From Aphis gossypii (taxonomy: Eukaryota; Arthropoda; Insecta; Hemiptera; Aphididae), in NCBI RefSeq assembly GCF_020184175.1, contig NC_065532.1, forward strand, positions 18,972,001 to 19,036,000: a DNA stretch of 64,000 nt. Reading direction: 5' to 3'. Below, in pieces: positions 1-11,273 of the stretch. The notes under the pieces are model-generated. The model worked only from the letters and a program-made list of their open reading frames with translations. It was not told where the DNA came from and made no database searches. Each line of letters begins with the position of its first letter. The stretch's first letter is position 1. The position numbers and the translations under genes are program-made.

Positions 1-1062
1 TCAGTGGCACTGATTTGATTGATTGCCTGTCTGTCTCTCCATTGTTGATTGGTGTCCCTGTTGTTCTCCTGGTTGTTTCTAGTGACTTGGTATTCTCTTG
101 GTTGGTTAATTCGACCTGTTTGTCGCCAGTTGCTTTCCCTCCGTGGAGTTTCTTCTCTAGTCCTATTTTGGTTGTTATTGTTATTCTCCCTGTTTTGGGG
201 TTGTCGATTTTCATAACTACTATTACTGTTCTCCCGAACCGTAGTTCGCCGGTGTTCTTCAGTACCCAATATCTTCATTGCGTTTAGTATGGTACACTCT
301 GGTAACGAAATTAGTATTGCCCGTAGGTATCCCGGGTAATGACTGGCAATATTACTTACGATTTCTTGTTCAGCTAATCTTGGCACTTCTAGGTGTCTTA
401 ATTTTGTTGCCCAGTAGGAAAAATGTTCTCGATAGTTAGTATCATTTGGTATTTGTTTTACACTAAGACATTGGCTCCATGTTTGCATCTGTATGTCCCG
501 TGACCAATATTCATCCTTAAATGTGTCTTGGAACTCTTGCAAGTTTGTTACTTGAAACCTTATTGTTGAGAACCAGTTGCTCGCCGTAGCTTTCAAGCAG
601 TCCCCAGCAATAATTAGTTTCTCATCCGCATGTGTAATTTGTTTTAATGTAAAATATTCATCGAGTCTATTTAAAAAATCTATGGGGTGCATGTCTCTTC
701 GGTTGCCAAAAAATAACGGTTTCGTAATGTCCGTTATTGGTCCCCTGCAGATTTCCTCTTTTTTATTATGAGTATTCTGCTGGTAGCTGTCTCCCAGATT
801 TCTGAATGTGGTTACGTATCGGTTCTCCATTTCTTCGATTACTGATTGGTATTTTTCTTCTGTTTCTTGTATTTTTTTATTATGTATTTCTTCCCACTGT
901 AATTTTAAGTTTTGAATTTCTTCTTTATGCTCTTCTTTGATATTTTGAATTTCCTTCTTTTGTTTTTCGATTTTTTTGTTTGTTCTTTTATTTGCGTTTC
1001 GATTTCTATAAATCTTCTTTCCCACTCCTCATTTAAGTCTTCATTCTTTTTTTTCGCGGCAT
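1..1062 (-). mobile_element. Decayed gag-like region of an LTR retrotransposon (runs off left edge)
   Basis: Read on the minus strand, this stretch encodes a Gag-like protein. A start codon at 1062 is followed by a lysine- and glutamate-rich, probably coiled-coil segment. After it comes a typical retrotransposon gag body with a 'PLFFGNRRD...FLNRLDEYF' type motif at about 650-720 and an Asn/Arg/Gln-rich tail at about 1-250. The downstream frame is open from about 985 to the window edge, so the rest of gag and any pol lie outside. The frame from the start codon hits a stop at 1033-1035. A second frame carries the next segment, and the third carries the body. These breaks sit in A/T homopolymer runs, so this copy is probably dead unless it uses frameshifting. 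It lies directly downstream of the primer-binding site and LTR, as expected for a 5' end. The family is Gypsy-like by overall look only; pol would be needed to decide. Confidence 0.72.
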
Positions 1063-1173
1063 TTTTATAATATTTAAACGATGTAGTAATTATGTAAAAT
1101 TTATAAAATATATATTGTTTTTTTTTTTTTTAGAGAGCACGAAATCTTATTTTCGGCGTCGTGGATTTCGAGT

Positions 1174-1191
1174 CCAACTTGTTGGGCGCCA
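1174..1191 (-). other. tRNA primer-binding site of the LTR retrotransposon
   Basis: On the minus strand the LTR end (CGTTACA) is followed by two spacer bases and then TGGCGCCCAACAAGTTGG. This begins with the TGG that pairs with a tRNA 3' CCA. The position just inside the LTR and the TGGCGCC start fit a minus-strand primer-binding site. The start resembles lysine-type sites, but the primer tRNA cannot be fixed from the sequence alone. Confidence 0.8.
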
Positions 1192-1591
1192 ATTGTAACG
1201 GTCGATATTTTGATATCTTTTTCCCGTACAAATATAAATGATATTATTAATAGTTTATGATGAGAATTTTTTTATTTAACAGTATTTCCTTTGAATATTT
1301 ACAAATTACATATATAACATACATAACACATAGATTTTGCGTATAATCATACGGTAATTATACGTTGTTGAATATAATATGACTTCGCGATTTTCCATTC
1401 ACAATTATAACGTTTGAAATACTTACAGTTTTATTTGTTAAATGACTAACGCGTGTGTGTTTCCCTATTGGCTTACCGCGGCAAAATAATATTGCACCGT
1501 AATTAAAATCGAGACTGGGATTCCGTAATAATACGGGTGGTGGCAATTACGTTATCGGCGACGGCAATGTTATATTATATTTGTCTCGCAG

Positions 1592-1740
1592 ATTACGGCG
1601 GCGTGTATGATAGTGTACGGTGACTATTACGGCGGCGTGTATGATAGTGTACGGTGACTATTACGGCGGCATACTACGTACGGCGGCGTGTATGATAGTG
1701 TACGGTGACGGCGGCGTGTATGATAGTGTACGATATGTAT
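1592..1740. repeat. Tandem repeat array 1 inside the LTR
   Basis: About four copies of a GC-rich unit built on CGGCGTGTATGATAGTGTAC lie head to tail, with spacings of roughly 34 bp and then shorter. The copies are nearly identical, which points to recent expansion. The location in the U3 side of the LTR suggests a possible enhancer or promoter array, but that is inference. Confidence 0.85.
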
Positions 1741-1839
1741 AACGGCGGCGATGTTTATTTCATACGCTCTGCCCGTTTAATATTCGCGTGTACAACTAGC
1801 CGAGATTGGTGGCGATTTTATTTTAATTGTAGGGTTAGG

Positions 1840-2125
1840 CACGTTCTAGCCTTCCCGACGGTACGGGTAGCCAAGAACGGCGGCGGTCCTATTGACGGCG
1901 GTGGTAACGTCAGCGTGTGGGCACGTTCTAGCCTTCCCGACGGTACGGGTAGCCGAGAACGGCGGCGGTCCTACGGATGACGGTAACTGGCACGTTTTAG
2001 CCTTCCCGACGGTACGGGTAGCCGAAAACGGCGACGGTCCTATCGACGGCGGTGGTTGTATGGGAAATGGTCCGACTAGCGTAGGCCGAGTGCGTCCGTG
2101 ATTCTAGCCTTCCCGAAGGTGGCCG
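1840..2125. repeat. Tandem repeat array 2 inside the LTR
   Basis: Three near-identical units begin CACGTTCTAGCCTTCCCGAC at 1840, 1922 and 1991 (periods about 82 and 69 bp). A degenerate fourth, starting near 2101, has CTAGCCTTCCCGAAGG. The units are strongly GC-rich and contain repeated GGCGGCGG blocks. The short open frames across this region simply follow the repeats and are not genes. Confidence 0.85.
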
Positions 2126-2410
2126 AGAAACACTTTCACACTAGCCAGTCACTAATCTGACCAGGTGGCCAAAGCGCACTGTTCGATTGTGGTGATTGCG
2201 GAGGTCCCTTATATAGTCTCTGTCCTCCGGGTTCGTGTGTCGCGGAAAGGTTATTTTATTAGCTGGGCAATGCGTTCGGTATTGGGCCGCAAACATGGAA
2301 GGTGTATTACCGCGCTCTATCGGCGGCGGATACTAGTTCTGGGGCCTTTTGGTTTTATTATTTGTTGTTGGGCGGCGCGTCGTCAGTATTAGTATGTCGT
2401 ATTCGTTACA

Positions 2411-5400
2411 CAATGTTTAAATATTAAATTGTAGATAATATAGTAGCACATGGTACTTTAGCTATTTAAAGTGTAGACAAATGTAGTATCTTTTTAAGAT
2501 ATCAAAAAACTAAGTTCATTTAGCTATACTTTAAATACCTATAAGACTATAGTCTAAAACTATTATACAATTTGTCTGAAATTTTATTTTTATACATTGA
2601 AATACACTGAATAATATTTTATTTCAGAATAAGAAATTAAAAATGTATCGTACAAAAAATTAAGAAACTTAAAAACATATAATTAAAATAATAAATTTTT
2701 AGAAAATATTTTTTTATTACCTAAAAACAATTACCTATATAGAAAAATATTTTAAAAGACTATTAGTGATTTGTGATAAAAAGAATTATCCTGTATAATA
2801 TTAGTATATATATATGAAAAGAGAAATATACACATATTTATTATTAATTATGAGAACTTTGCACTTAAACGTTTTGTTTTTGATTTTAGGTATAAAAACT
2901 AATGGACATGTTTCTAGGGATATTTCATATCAACAAAACAAAAAAATAACGTGAAGAGAAGCTCCTAGTGTTAAGTGGTCTTGCTGAAATTTTATCTGGG
3001 AGCATTTTTATATTATGAGTATAATATGCAAAATGAACATTGTAATAGTAATATTGTTATAATGTAATAGTTTTATTTTGACATAATTAGCGATAACAAA
3101 TAACATATTTTATTATGTTACATATGTTTATTCCTTCCATTTTTTTTTTTTTTTTTGGAAATGAAACAAGGAGCATACTCTATTTAATTCATAGTTCATA
3201 CCTACTATGTATACGTTTTATAATTAATAATGTAATGGTCTCGAATATGATATATTTTTTAAAAATTTATTTTATATAATTATATGTAACTGCGTTAATT
3301 GTCCACCGATTTCAATTATTATTAAAAACAAAAATAATGCACATCAGTACATCAGATATAAATTTGAAAAAGTTATTCTGTGAAAATAAAAATTTTTTCG
3401 AATAAAAAATGTACCTACTATATTTACGGTGAAGAGTACATTTAGGTTCTTACCTAGTAATGATTACATTTTTAAGCCGTTCTGTCAGTATTTTTTGGCA
3501 TTATTTAAGTCTAGGGTCTTATGATTTTATTTATCTTCATTGAGTATATACTACCTACGTAGGTATTGAAATTAGTAAAAAATTTAAATGATTCATAAAA
3601 CACAGAGTTCATAGGAAATATTTTTTTTTTGTTATTCTTGTGAATATTTCAAAGGTAAGTGTTTATTTTTTATAGTTTCTTTATGTATCTTGGAATATTT
3701 TGTAAATATTATAAGAAAGATATACAAACTTGTTTTAGTGTTCAATTATATTAATAGGTATTTATAATTAATATCAAGGTATCTCAGTTCATGAATCATT
3801 TAGTTAACCGGTCTTATAAAATTGAGGTGCAAATATAGTATATGTACTGGCATCATGAGTACTAGTTATCGCTATCACTTCAATATTTCTAGAAAACATA
3901 TAAGAAAATTCAATAAATATGATTAAGTAATTAATTCAACAACATTTTTTGTAGTTAATATTGTCACAATATCGACTGAAGCTTTCCTTAGCACCTAAAT
4001 ACCCTATAACCATTTCCTGTTGTAATGAAATAATAATAACAATTATATGATGACACACTGCGTTCTAAAAAAAATATTATTCTTGTTGAAAATCAGAATA
4101 TAACTTTTCATGAACGATAAACAATCAGGCAAGGGTCACTTATTTGGCGGTAAACGGAAACCACCGCCACGGCCGGAAAGTCGTACTTAACGGTATGGCC
4201 CACAGAATTTCTATACCTATATGCGTGTCAGTCACAAACGACGCGCCGTTGGTGTTTTATACGATAAAAAAAAACAAACAAAAAACGGCGGGACGACTTG
4301 CAAATACGTCAATACTACGCTGATTCGGCGGGCACCGAGGAACGTCCGAACATCGATTTCAAACGACGCTGCGCCGTCGCTAAAACCGTCCGTCAGAGTG
4401 TTATATCGTTTACGCGTATTGCCAGGCTATAGACGATGTTCTTGCAACAAGAATGCTATTACTACTGCAACTGTACAAGTGCGTTTAAAGGAAATTAAAA
4501 TTAATGAAATGTAGGTACTTAAGATTCAAAATGGACAACCAACGATAAAATGCATTGATCATGTTAAGTAGCAAAAATTACAACGGATAGTTTGGATATC
4601 GATGATCTGCGAAGGACAAATTGTTATTTATTTGTTGAAATACTATAATTTGAATATGAAGAGATAATTTTGAATAAAACAAATAATAATAAAATGCGAA
4701 TAAAAAAAAAATTGACACAATTACTATGAATAATATCGTTGATTATTTGTCGAAATTCTACCATAAAAACCGTTTTAGTTGTAAAATCAACATGCTCTAA
4801 AATATTGTATTTTTTTATCGCACATACAGTTCGATATCGAAGTTTGTGCTTTTTATTATTTTATTCGTTAGAACGTTTTATGTGGAAAAAACACGTAAAT
4901 CATCGTATTTTAGTTTAGAGTCTATAATTTACTAACAAAATACGGACATAGTATTATTATACTCCGTATCATCCCACTACAACCGGTAAATTATTTTTAT
5001 TTTATTTTATTAGACAGATAGCGTTACTAGGGTATTTCTATTTTCGTATATTTACGTCATCACTCATCGTATTATTGTGTGTACTACTTTTTTTCGACAA
5101 ATTTACTCTACAATACCATTCAATAATATCTTTTTCCCCCGGGTGTCACTATTATATAGTATATATGTATAATAAATAAACATATAGTATATACATATAT
5201 AGACAATATGCAGAGTAATTTGTATGTTAAAGAAGTGCTTTCATATCAATGTGTACATTTTTTAAAATTTAAAATTTGATAGTATGGTTTTATAACGATT
5301 AAATATAAATTTATTGTATAATTATTATTCATGTTAACAAAAATTGAGCATTTTAAATTTTAGTCAGCATTTTTAAAGACAAATACCCTCTACTTTAAGA

Positions 5401-5506
5401 TTTTATTTTAATATCGTATCTGCTCGTAATATCCGATTCATACTTTCTCATGGTTGGGTGGCCGTTCTTCATTGGGAATACACTCTTCATTGTAAGCCAT
5501 CGCACA
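2411..5506. other. Gene-free AT-rich interval
   Basis: No open frame or exon chain with coding character was found on either strand. Homopolymer tracts and simple AT-rich sequence dominate. The only compositional outlier is the CpG-rich patch at 4130-4460, listed separately. Confidence 0.6.
4130..4460. other. Isolated CpG-rich patch, possible promoter or first exon
   Basis: Around 330 bp are clearly richer in G, C and CpG than the surroundings (for example CACCGCCACGGCCGG near 4161 and GACGCTGCGCCGTCGC near 4365). In this window such patches otherwise mark promoters and 5' exons of real genes. A 97-codon open frame (4221-4514, +) crosses it but has no recognisable domain and low complexity, so it is not called as a gene. 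It could be the first exon of an unannotated transcript or an old element fragment. Confidence 0.35.
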
Positions 5507-6244
5507 CAGGGTGATTCAACAAACGTGTTTATCTCCATTTTTTAAATTGAATAATGAATTTATTTAAATGTTAATATTTTGAATTTTCAAATATATATTT
5601 ATAAAATCTTGAGTTTTTTTTAAATTTAAAGAGAGTTTTATGTCTATACAAACTTCTATTTTTCAAATGAGAAAAATTCAGTATAGTACTATATAGTATT
5701 TACTATAAATTATTAATTAATGAACATTTTTTTAAAATGGATAAGTGGATAAGTGGATACTTATCAAAGTTTGAACATATATTATAGTTTCTCAGTTACT
5801 AAAATGTTTATATACTGACGATAGAAGTCTTTATAAAAATATAAAATATATGTAATTTTGGATTTAGTATTTATTATAGTTGAACCATTTTTTAAATTAG
5901 AAATATTAATTTCTTTAATTTTCAAATTATCACAGTTTCCATAATATTTTTCAAACTTATCATCATTGACTTATTATGCTTAGAAAATAAAGTTACCTAA
6001 CTCAAAAACTGCTAGTTTTAAATTTCGATTTCGATTTTGGAATTGTCACTTGAAAAACAGAGGTTGTGTTTTTGCAGAACACTCATTAAATCGTGCAAAA
6101 TATTTCAAGAATTTACAAATATGCTCTATTATCTGATATCTGTATTAAATGATATTAAATTTTAAAATTATAAAAATCAAATTTTGAATTACTACGTTGT
6201 TGAAGAAGAAAAAAAGAGGTGAGCACGCTCGGTAAATCACCCTG
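5507..6244. mobile_element. Non-autonomous DNA transposon with CAGGGTGATT ends
   Basis: The left end reads CAGGGTGATTCA and the right end, in reverse complement, reads CAGGGTGATTTA. Similarity continues inward to a shared CGTG and CTC, giving imperfect inverted ends of about 29 bp around a 738-bp AT-rich body with no transposase frame. A related left half occurs at 41061, where both the CAGGGT-ATTC end and an internal TTTTTCAAATGA block recur. No convincing target duplication was found, so the superfamily is open. Confidence 0.68.
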
Positions 6245-6376
6245 TATATTTATTACGATTTCGTACTAGCCCTTCAACAGTGGTGGATAGTTTAAAATCG
6301 ATTTCACAATTATGTCAGGAGCTCACGACGAGTCATCACATCACGCCAGTGTGCGGTGGTCGGGTGGTCTAAAATA

Positions 6377-7271
6377 CACTCAAAGAAATGCGATTGGTAA
6401 TATTGACAATACTTAATTGTCGATGCTTAACAATATAAAGTTTTTCACTAAGAAAAAATTTTGTTTATTCTACAAGATAAATATTTGGAATAATAATATA
6501 GTTTTATTAATATGATTATGGTGTATTGTTAACTATAATATTTCGAAAAGTAAACTGTTATTTTATTGACGATATAATTTGTAAAACTGATAATTTAGCA
6601 CCGTCAATTCTATAATTATACTATCAATGTGATAAAATTATTTATAAGGATAAACATGAGTACTGTTGATTCTACAATAATATAATCAGTAGGATAAAAT
6701 TTTTGTCATTTTGATAATTAACTGTACGGCTCACTGTCAAACCTAACTAGTACCGGCTACACGTGTTTTCCTCTCAATTCACGATTGTATTTTTTTATAC
6801 GTCAACGCGTCATCATAGTTTTCAATTATTTAAATTTGTTGCTCCAGTTTTCCGGACTTGAAACATATAACAGGTAAAAAAAGTAAAGTTCTATGTTAGA
6901 TTGACAAAATTCTTGTTGATATAGAGCCAACAAGATACCTTGTTAAATTGATAATAATTGTATTAGTATGATCAAGATCAATTATCATTATAATTATAAG
7001 TATTGTCATTTTAACAACAAGGGGTTGTTAAATCAATAATAGGTTTTATTAATATAACTATATAACGTTATTATAGTGAAAATACTTCAACAAACCATGT
7101 ATGTTGTAATAACAATACATATGATCATGATGATAATTGATTTTGTACTATTGATCATACTAATTCAACTATTATTAATCTAACAAGGTATCTTGTCGGC
7201 TCTATATCAACAAGAATTTTGTCAATCTAACATAGAATTTTATCCCTATGAGTGTGATTTTTTTTTGAGTG
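6377..7271. mobile_element. Possible outer element with CACTCAAA ends flanked by TA
   Basis: CACTCAAA at 6377 and TTTGAGTG ending at 7271 form an inverted pair, and each is directly flanked by TA, as in Tc1/mariner-type MITEs. The match does not extend far past these ends on the left. Either the left arm has decayed or the pairing is chance around the inner hairpin at 6889-7237. Confidence 0.35.
6889..7237. repeat. Long inverted repeat (foldback/MITE hairpin)
   Basis: The left arm starts TTCTATGTTAGATTGACAAA at 6889. The right arm is its close reverse complement ending at 7237. Near-perfect pairing runs about 60-100 bp, with only a few mismatches such as GAGCCAACAAG versus GAGCCGACAAG. Looser pairing then continues toward a central loop that itself holds a small TAACAAC...GTTGTTA palindrome. 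No coding frame is inside. The good arm identity suggests a fairly young element. Confidence 0.85.
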
Positions 7272-10200
7272 TATAATCTTATAGAATAATGATAAGAAAT
7301 CGTTATTGTTGACAATTTATTCGATACAATTATAACAATGAATCGAAACAATAGTCATTAAAAATTTAAAACAATTATCAAGATGTTAGGTGACAATCAT
7401 AATATGCAATAATTAAATAATATTTACGTAACACTTAGACTTCCCGTAAATTCATCTCGGTTGTGTATAATATAGTTACGATTATCTTTGGTATAGTTTG
7501 ACGTAGTCGCCGATGATTATTCAAAGTATTGATAATACAATATTTAATATAAAGTATAATAAAAACAATGTTAGATACAACAAACACAAACTGGGAAGTA
7601 GCTCTGCTGTATTGTAGATGTCAAATGTACGTCGTCATCAAGTAGATCACTGTAATAGATACGGCAATAATATCATAATGTAAATTTGAAATTAATGATA
7701 AATCATTGACGCATATGAAAAACGGGTTTGATCGGAAATAGTGTCGGCTTCAATTTTTAAGGGCATTTAATAATTTATTTAAATTACTATTAGTATTAGT
7801 AGTACGGTAGGTTGAACTAATTCTTTCTGAAAATATCACTTATACTTTATCTGTTATATACAAAAGAAGTTTTGAAAATATAGTTTTGTCAAATAATCAC
7901 CATGGCAACCAACGTTAGAGTTCGTTTGTAAATTTTAAAATGGTTAACAAGAGGGCAGAGGCTTCAGATATCAGATGAAGAGCTGCACGCCTTACTAAAA
8001 TCAAAAATTAAGAACAATGTAAAAAAAAAAAATTAAACAAAAATCAGAGAAAAGACTAATCGTAAACATAAAAAGTATCATAACAAAAAATAAGAAAAAA
8101 CAAACAGATAAGCACAAATATTTAGGTATCGGTGATATACGCTAGTCTTTTAAATGAATAGGACTATAGGAGAGAACTGCAAAAACTTATTGTCGGTACA
8201 AAGAATGAATTTAATTTTTATTCTTATTATATGAAAATAAATGTTTTTTTTGCTTGTATTCGTTCTCTATACACAATTATTGAGCCCTTTTTGCTCAATA
8301 AAAGTTATATTATTAGATTCTTTAAGCCTTATTTGTTCTAAGTTAGTTTATGGAGTTTAAAGTTTCGTTTTTTCAACCCTTATAAGTTGCTATAAGAATG
8401 AATCACATATAAATTTAGAATTGAGTTATTGATTTTTGATAATCGATTATATTTGTTTATGCAATTCGTATTATTGCCTATTGGTTATAGATTATATTAC
8501 TATTATAATTCGTAGAAATAAACCATGTAAAAATCAAATATTTATAAACACAATGATATTACAATAATTACTTTTATGATTACTTGTATGGTTTTCTTTT
8601 TTTCTTTTGTACATATTTTTTATGTAAGTACTTAAAAACAAATAACAATCTTAACGATACTAGATTATATCGACTTTTTTTTAAATCTGTCCCCAGTTAT
8701 TTTTATAAACATAACAAAATATATCCAGAAAAAAAGAAGTAATAGACAAATATAAAATTAGACCGTCTAACTATGTTTGTATTAAAAATATCAATTGTGA
8801 CAAAATTTAAAATGATAAAAAGATAGATTAATTTTAACCAAGGCAAACGTCAACATATCCAAAAACTGATAAAAAACAAACATAACAGAACCAATACATT
8901 CATCGCTCAGTTCAAGATCAAATACGGCTTAGTCTCATTGATCACTTAAATTAAAAATAAATCACTGATTTATCATTATTATTAAATGATAAACTTTTAT
9001 TTATTTATACAGTTATATAATTTAGCATTTTTTTCATAATTTTGTTACTACTCTCAAATAATATAATGATTATAAACTATATAATTTTTGAACGAAAATC
9101 TATAATATGTAGTATAGCAAGTACCTTATGTACTAACCGATAATAATTGAAACCGTTATAATCTTATGGGAAGACAATCTCAGAAACAGGTCTAAAACTT
9201 TAAACGATTATAAATTGGAAAGGTTTATAATGAAAAACAATGTGCCTGCAGTTGGCCGAAGTCAAATTACTATTATTAAAATATAAATTCGTAGTTTATA
9301 TTAGATTGCCCTTAAAAAATTTCACGATCAAATCATCCACATAGCCTAAAGTGTCAGCGAAAGTAACTATACTTTTCATTTTATTTTTCGCTTTTAATTC
9401 CCGTGCATTTTTTATGATATTATTATACACTCTGCTATTAATTTAATAGAAAATCATTTAACTGTATATTATGCACTGCGCGCGACGGATATACAAAATT
9501 ACCGAACGGTTGTTTGTAAGTTTGTAACTATACACGAAAAATAATATATACGCACACAACTTATAATTAGAGTGCGATAGGTATAGGTCCATAAACATAA
9601 TATTATAGCGTCTGAGTCTATAACGGTTAGATGTACCATCATTAGACATAGTTCGATATTCGGATAAATAGCTATAAGACACCTAACAATAAAAACAAAA
9701 TTCGAGTTTACACTTACATCTTTGTATACATTTGACTTTTAAATGAGTTAGGTTAGGTTACGTCAAATTAACGTTGCGTGTTTAACTAATCAATAGTCAG
9801 TATAAATAGTTAATTGAAAACATTTTTTGTTAAATCCTTGGTGGTGTTACATGAAAAGCATTAATAACGTTTGTGTAGTTAAAAAATAATAATTTATTTA
9901 ATATTGCAATACATACAATAAGCAGTACCTATTCGAAATGAGAGACGTCACTTCAGACCATCGTTCATTATTTCACTTCTTTTAACAGTAATTCTTTATC
10001 CCACCACTTATTTTATTCAAAATTATACCCTATCTTTAATTTTTTAAGAATTAATTTTTGCTGTTATACGATGTTGGATTATAATACATAATTATCTTTA
10101 ATAATAATAATAATTATTATTATTTTTAAGTCTTGAATGTCGAATTTTCGGATAAAGTATTTATTTATGTATTAAACATGCGTTTATGTAAACATCATAA

Positions 10201-11150
10201 TATTTTTCAATTTTCAATTTTTTTTTTTAACAGTAAGTAAAAATAATGAGAAATAATATTTAATCTCTATTCGATGCAATGAAAAGACTATAATTTGGCG
10301 TATATTCGTAGGTGGTTCCGGATAATAGAATAAAATATATTTATATCTACATAAACAACTTTATGTCTACATAATTAAGTGAAACTGTATTTTTATTGGA
10401 TCAGATAATCAATTTTAACTTTCACAGAATAAAAATAGATTTGTATAAACTATTAGTTATTATTTCGTACTTATACACATAATTATTAGAATCCATTCAA
10501 CTTATTAATACATGCATATCACATATATAATTCATTGATTATTTTTGGGAAAAACGTAAATGTTTAATTACTTATTTAAGCACTTAAACATGTTTTATAT
10601 ACGTATTTAATGTATAAATGATTTTTAATTTAGAGTAAAAATACATAGGAACAAATACATAGATTTTTTTAAATTAAAAAATATAATTTTTGTTTTGAAA
10701 AATAGTTAGTAATGTTAGTATATCACTACTACGCGACCGCTACTGGATGGTTATATTTCAGCTGATACAGTGATAGGTACCATAAATAATGTCATATTGA
10801 CTCGTATAATAACATAATAACTAACAAATTAATAATTAATATAAATAATAAAAAAGTTGCAATATAATACAATTTATCAACTATAAATTTCGATTGTAAA
10901 ATAATATTGTTGTAAAGTAAATAAGTTATAAATATTCAATAAAACTTGACGAGGTATTTAACCAAACCAAAAGTTTGACTTTACTTATATATGTATAAAA
11001 AGCAAAATAAAAACATACCTGCAGCAATCTAGTATATGTCGGGGCTCGTATTTACGATTCTCCAGAGTGAACTGAAATACGTCATTTATTTCAGTACATA
11101 CACGCTGATTGGTGTATGTCTTATGAATAAATTATGAGAACAACATGTTG
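7272..11150. other. Gene-free AT-rich interval upstream of the peroxidase
   Basis: No coding exon chain was recognised. A 74-codon minus frame at 9458-9682 is AT-driven and has no domain. Short AAT/ATT microsatellites occur near 10100-10125. The last 100 bp before 11200 become less AT-rich as the peroxidase promoter begins. Confidence 0.55.
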
Positions 11151-11217
11151 AAAACGAAATCGACTTTCAATCGGGCCGCCTCTCCGTATGGCGTCCCGTG
11201 GCAGCGGGGACACCTTT

Positions 11218-11225
11218 TATAAAAG
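11218..11225 (+). promoter_or_regulatory. TATA box of the peroxidase gene
   Basis: TATAAAAG lies 56 bp upstream of the start codon, directly after a CpG-rich stretch (about 11170-11213). That leaves room for a start site near 11245-11255 and a very short 5' UTR. An inverted CCAAT-type box (GATTGG) sits near 11110. The sharp TATA promoter fits a regulated, tissue-specific gene; that reading is inference. Confidence 0.6.
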
Positions 11226-11273
11226 ACTGTGACCCAACGTACTGATCATCACACGTGCCATAGCCCCTGCAAA

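Larger units (their letters stand above)
1194..2410 (-). mobile_element. Complete LTR (5' LTR of a minus-strand retrotransposon)
   Basis: The segment is bounded by the perfect inverted pair TGTAACG (1194-1200) and CGTTACA (2404-2410), the usual TG...CA ends of an LTR, giving 1217 bp. The primer-binding site abuts its left edge, so on the minus strand it is the 5' LTR and U3 lies at the right. The right half is GC-rich and filled with tandem repeats, unlike the AT-rich flanks. The left part is AT-rich and holds possible poly(A) signals on the minus strand (TTTATT on the plus strand at 1271-1276 and 1430-1435). The partner LTR is outside the window, so the target duplication cannot be checked. 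Confidence 0.82.

Noticed and set aside
1705..2101. Plus-strand open frames across the GC-rich LTR arrays
   Set aside because: They follow tandem repeats, overlap each other and show no domain.
1592..2125. Repeat arrays that might look like a CRISPR
   Set aside because: Units are contiguous tandem repeats with no unique equal-length spacers, and the genome is eukaryotic.
4221..4514. 97-codon plus frame in the CpG-rich patch
   Set aside because: No domain, low complexity and no supporting splice structure.
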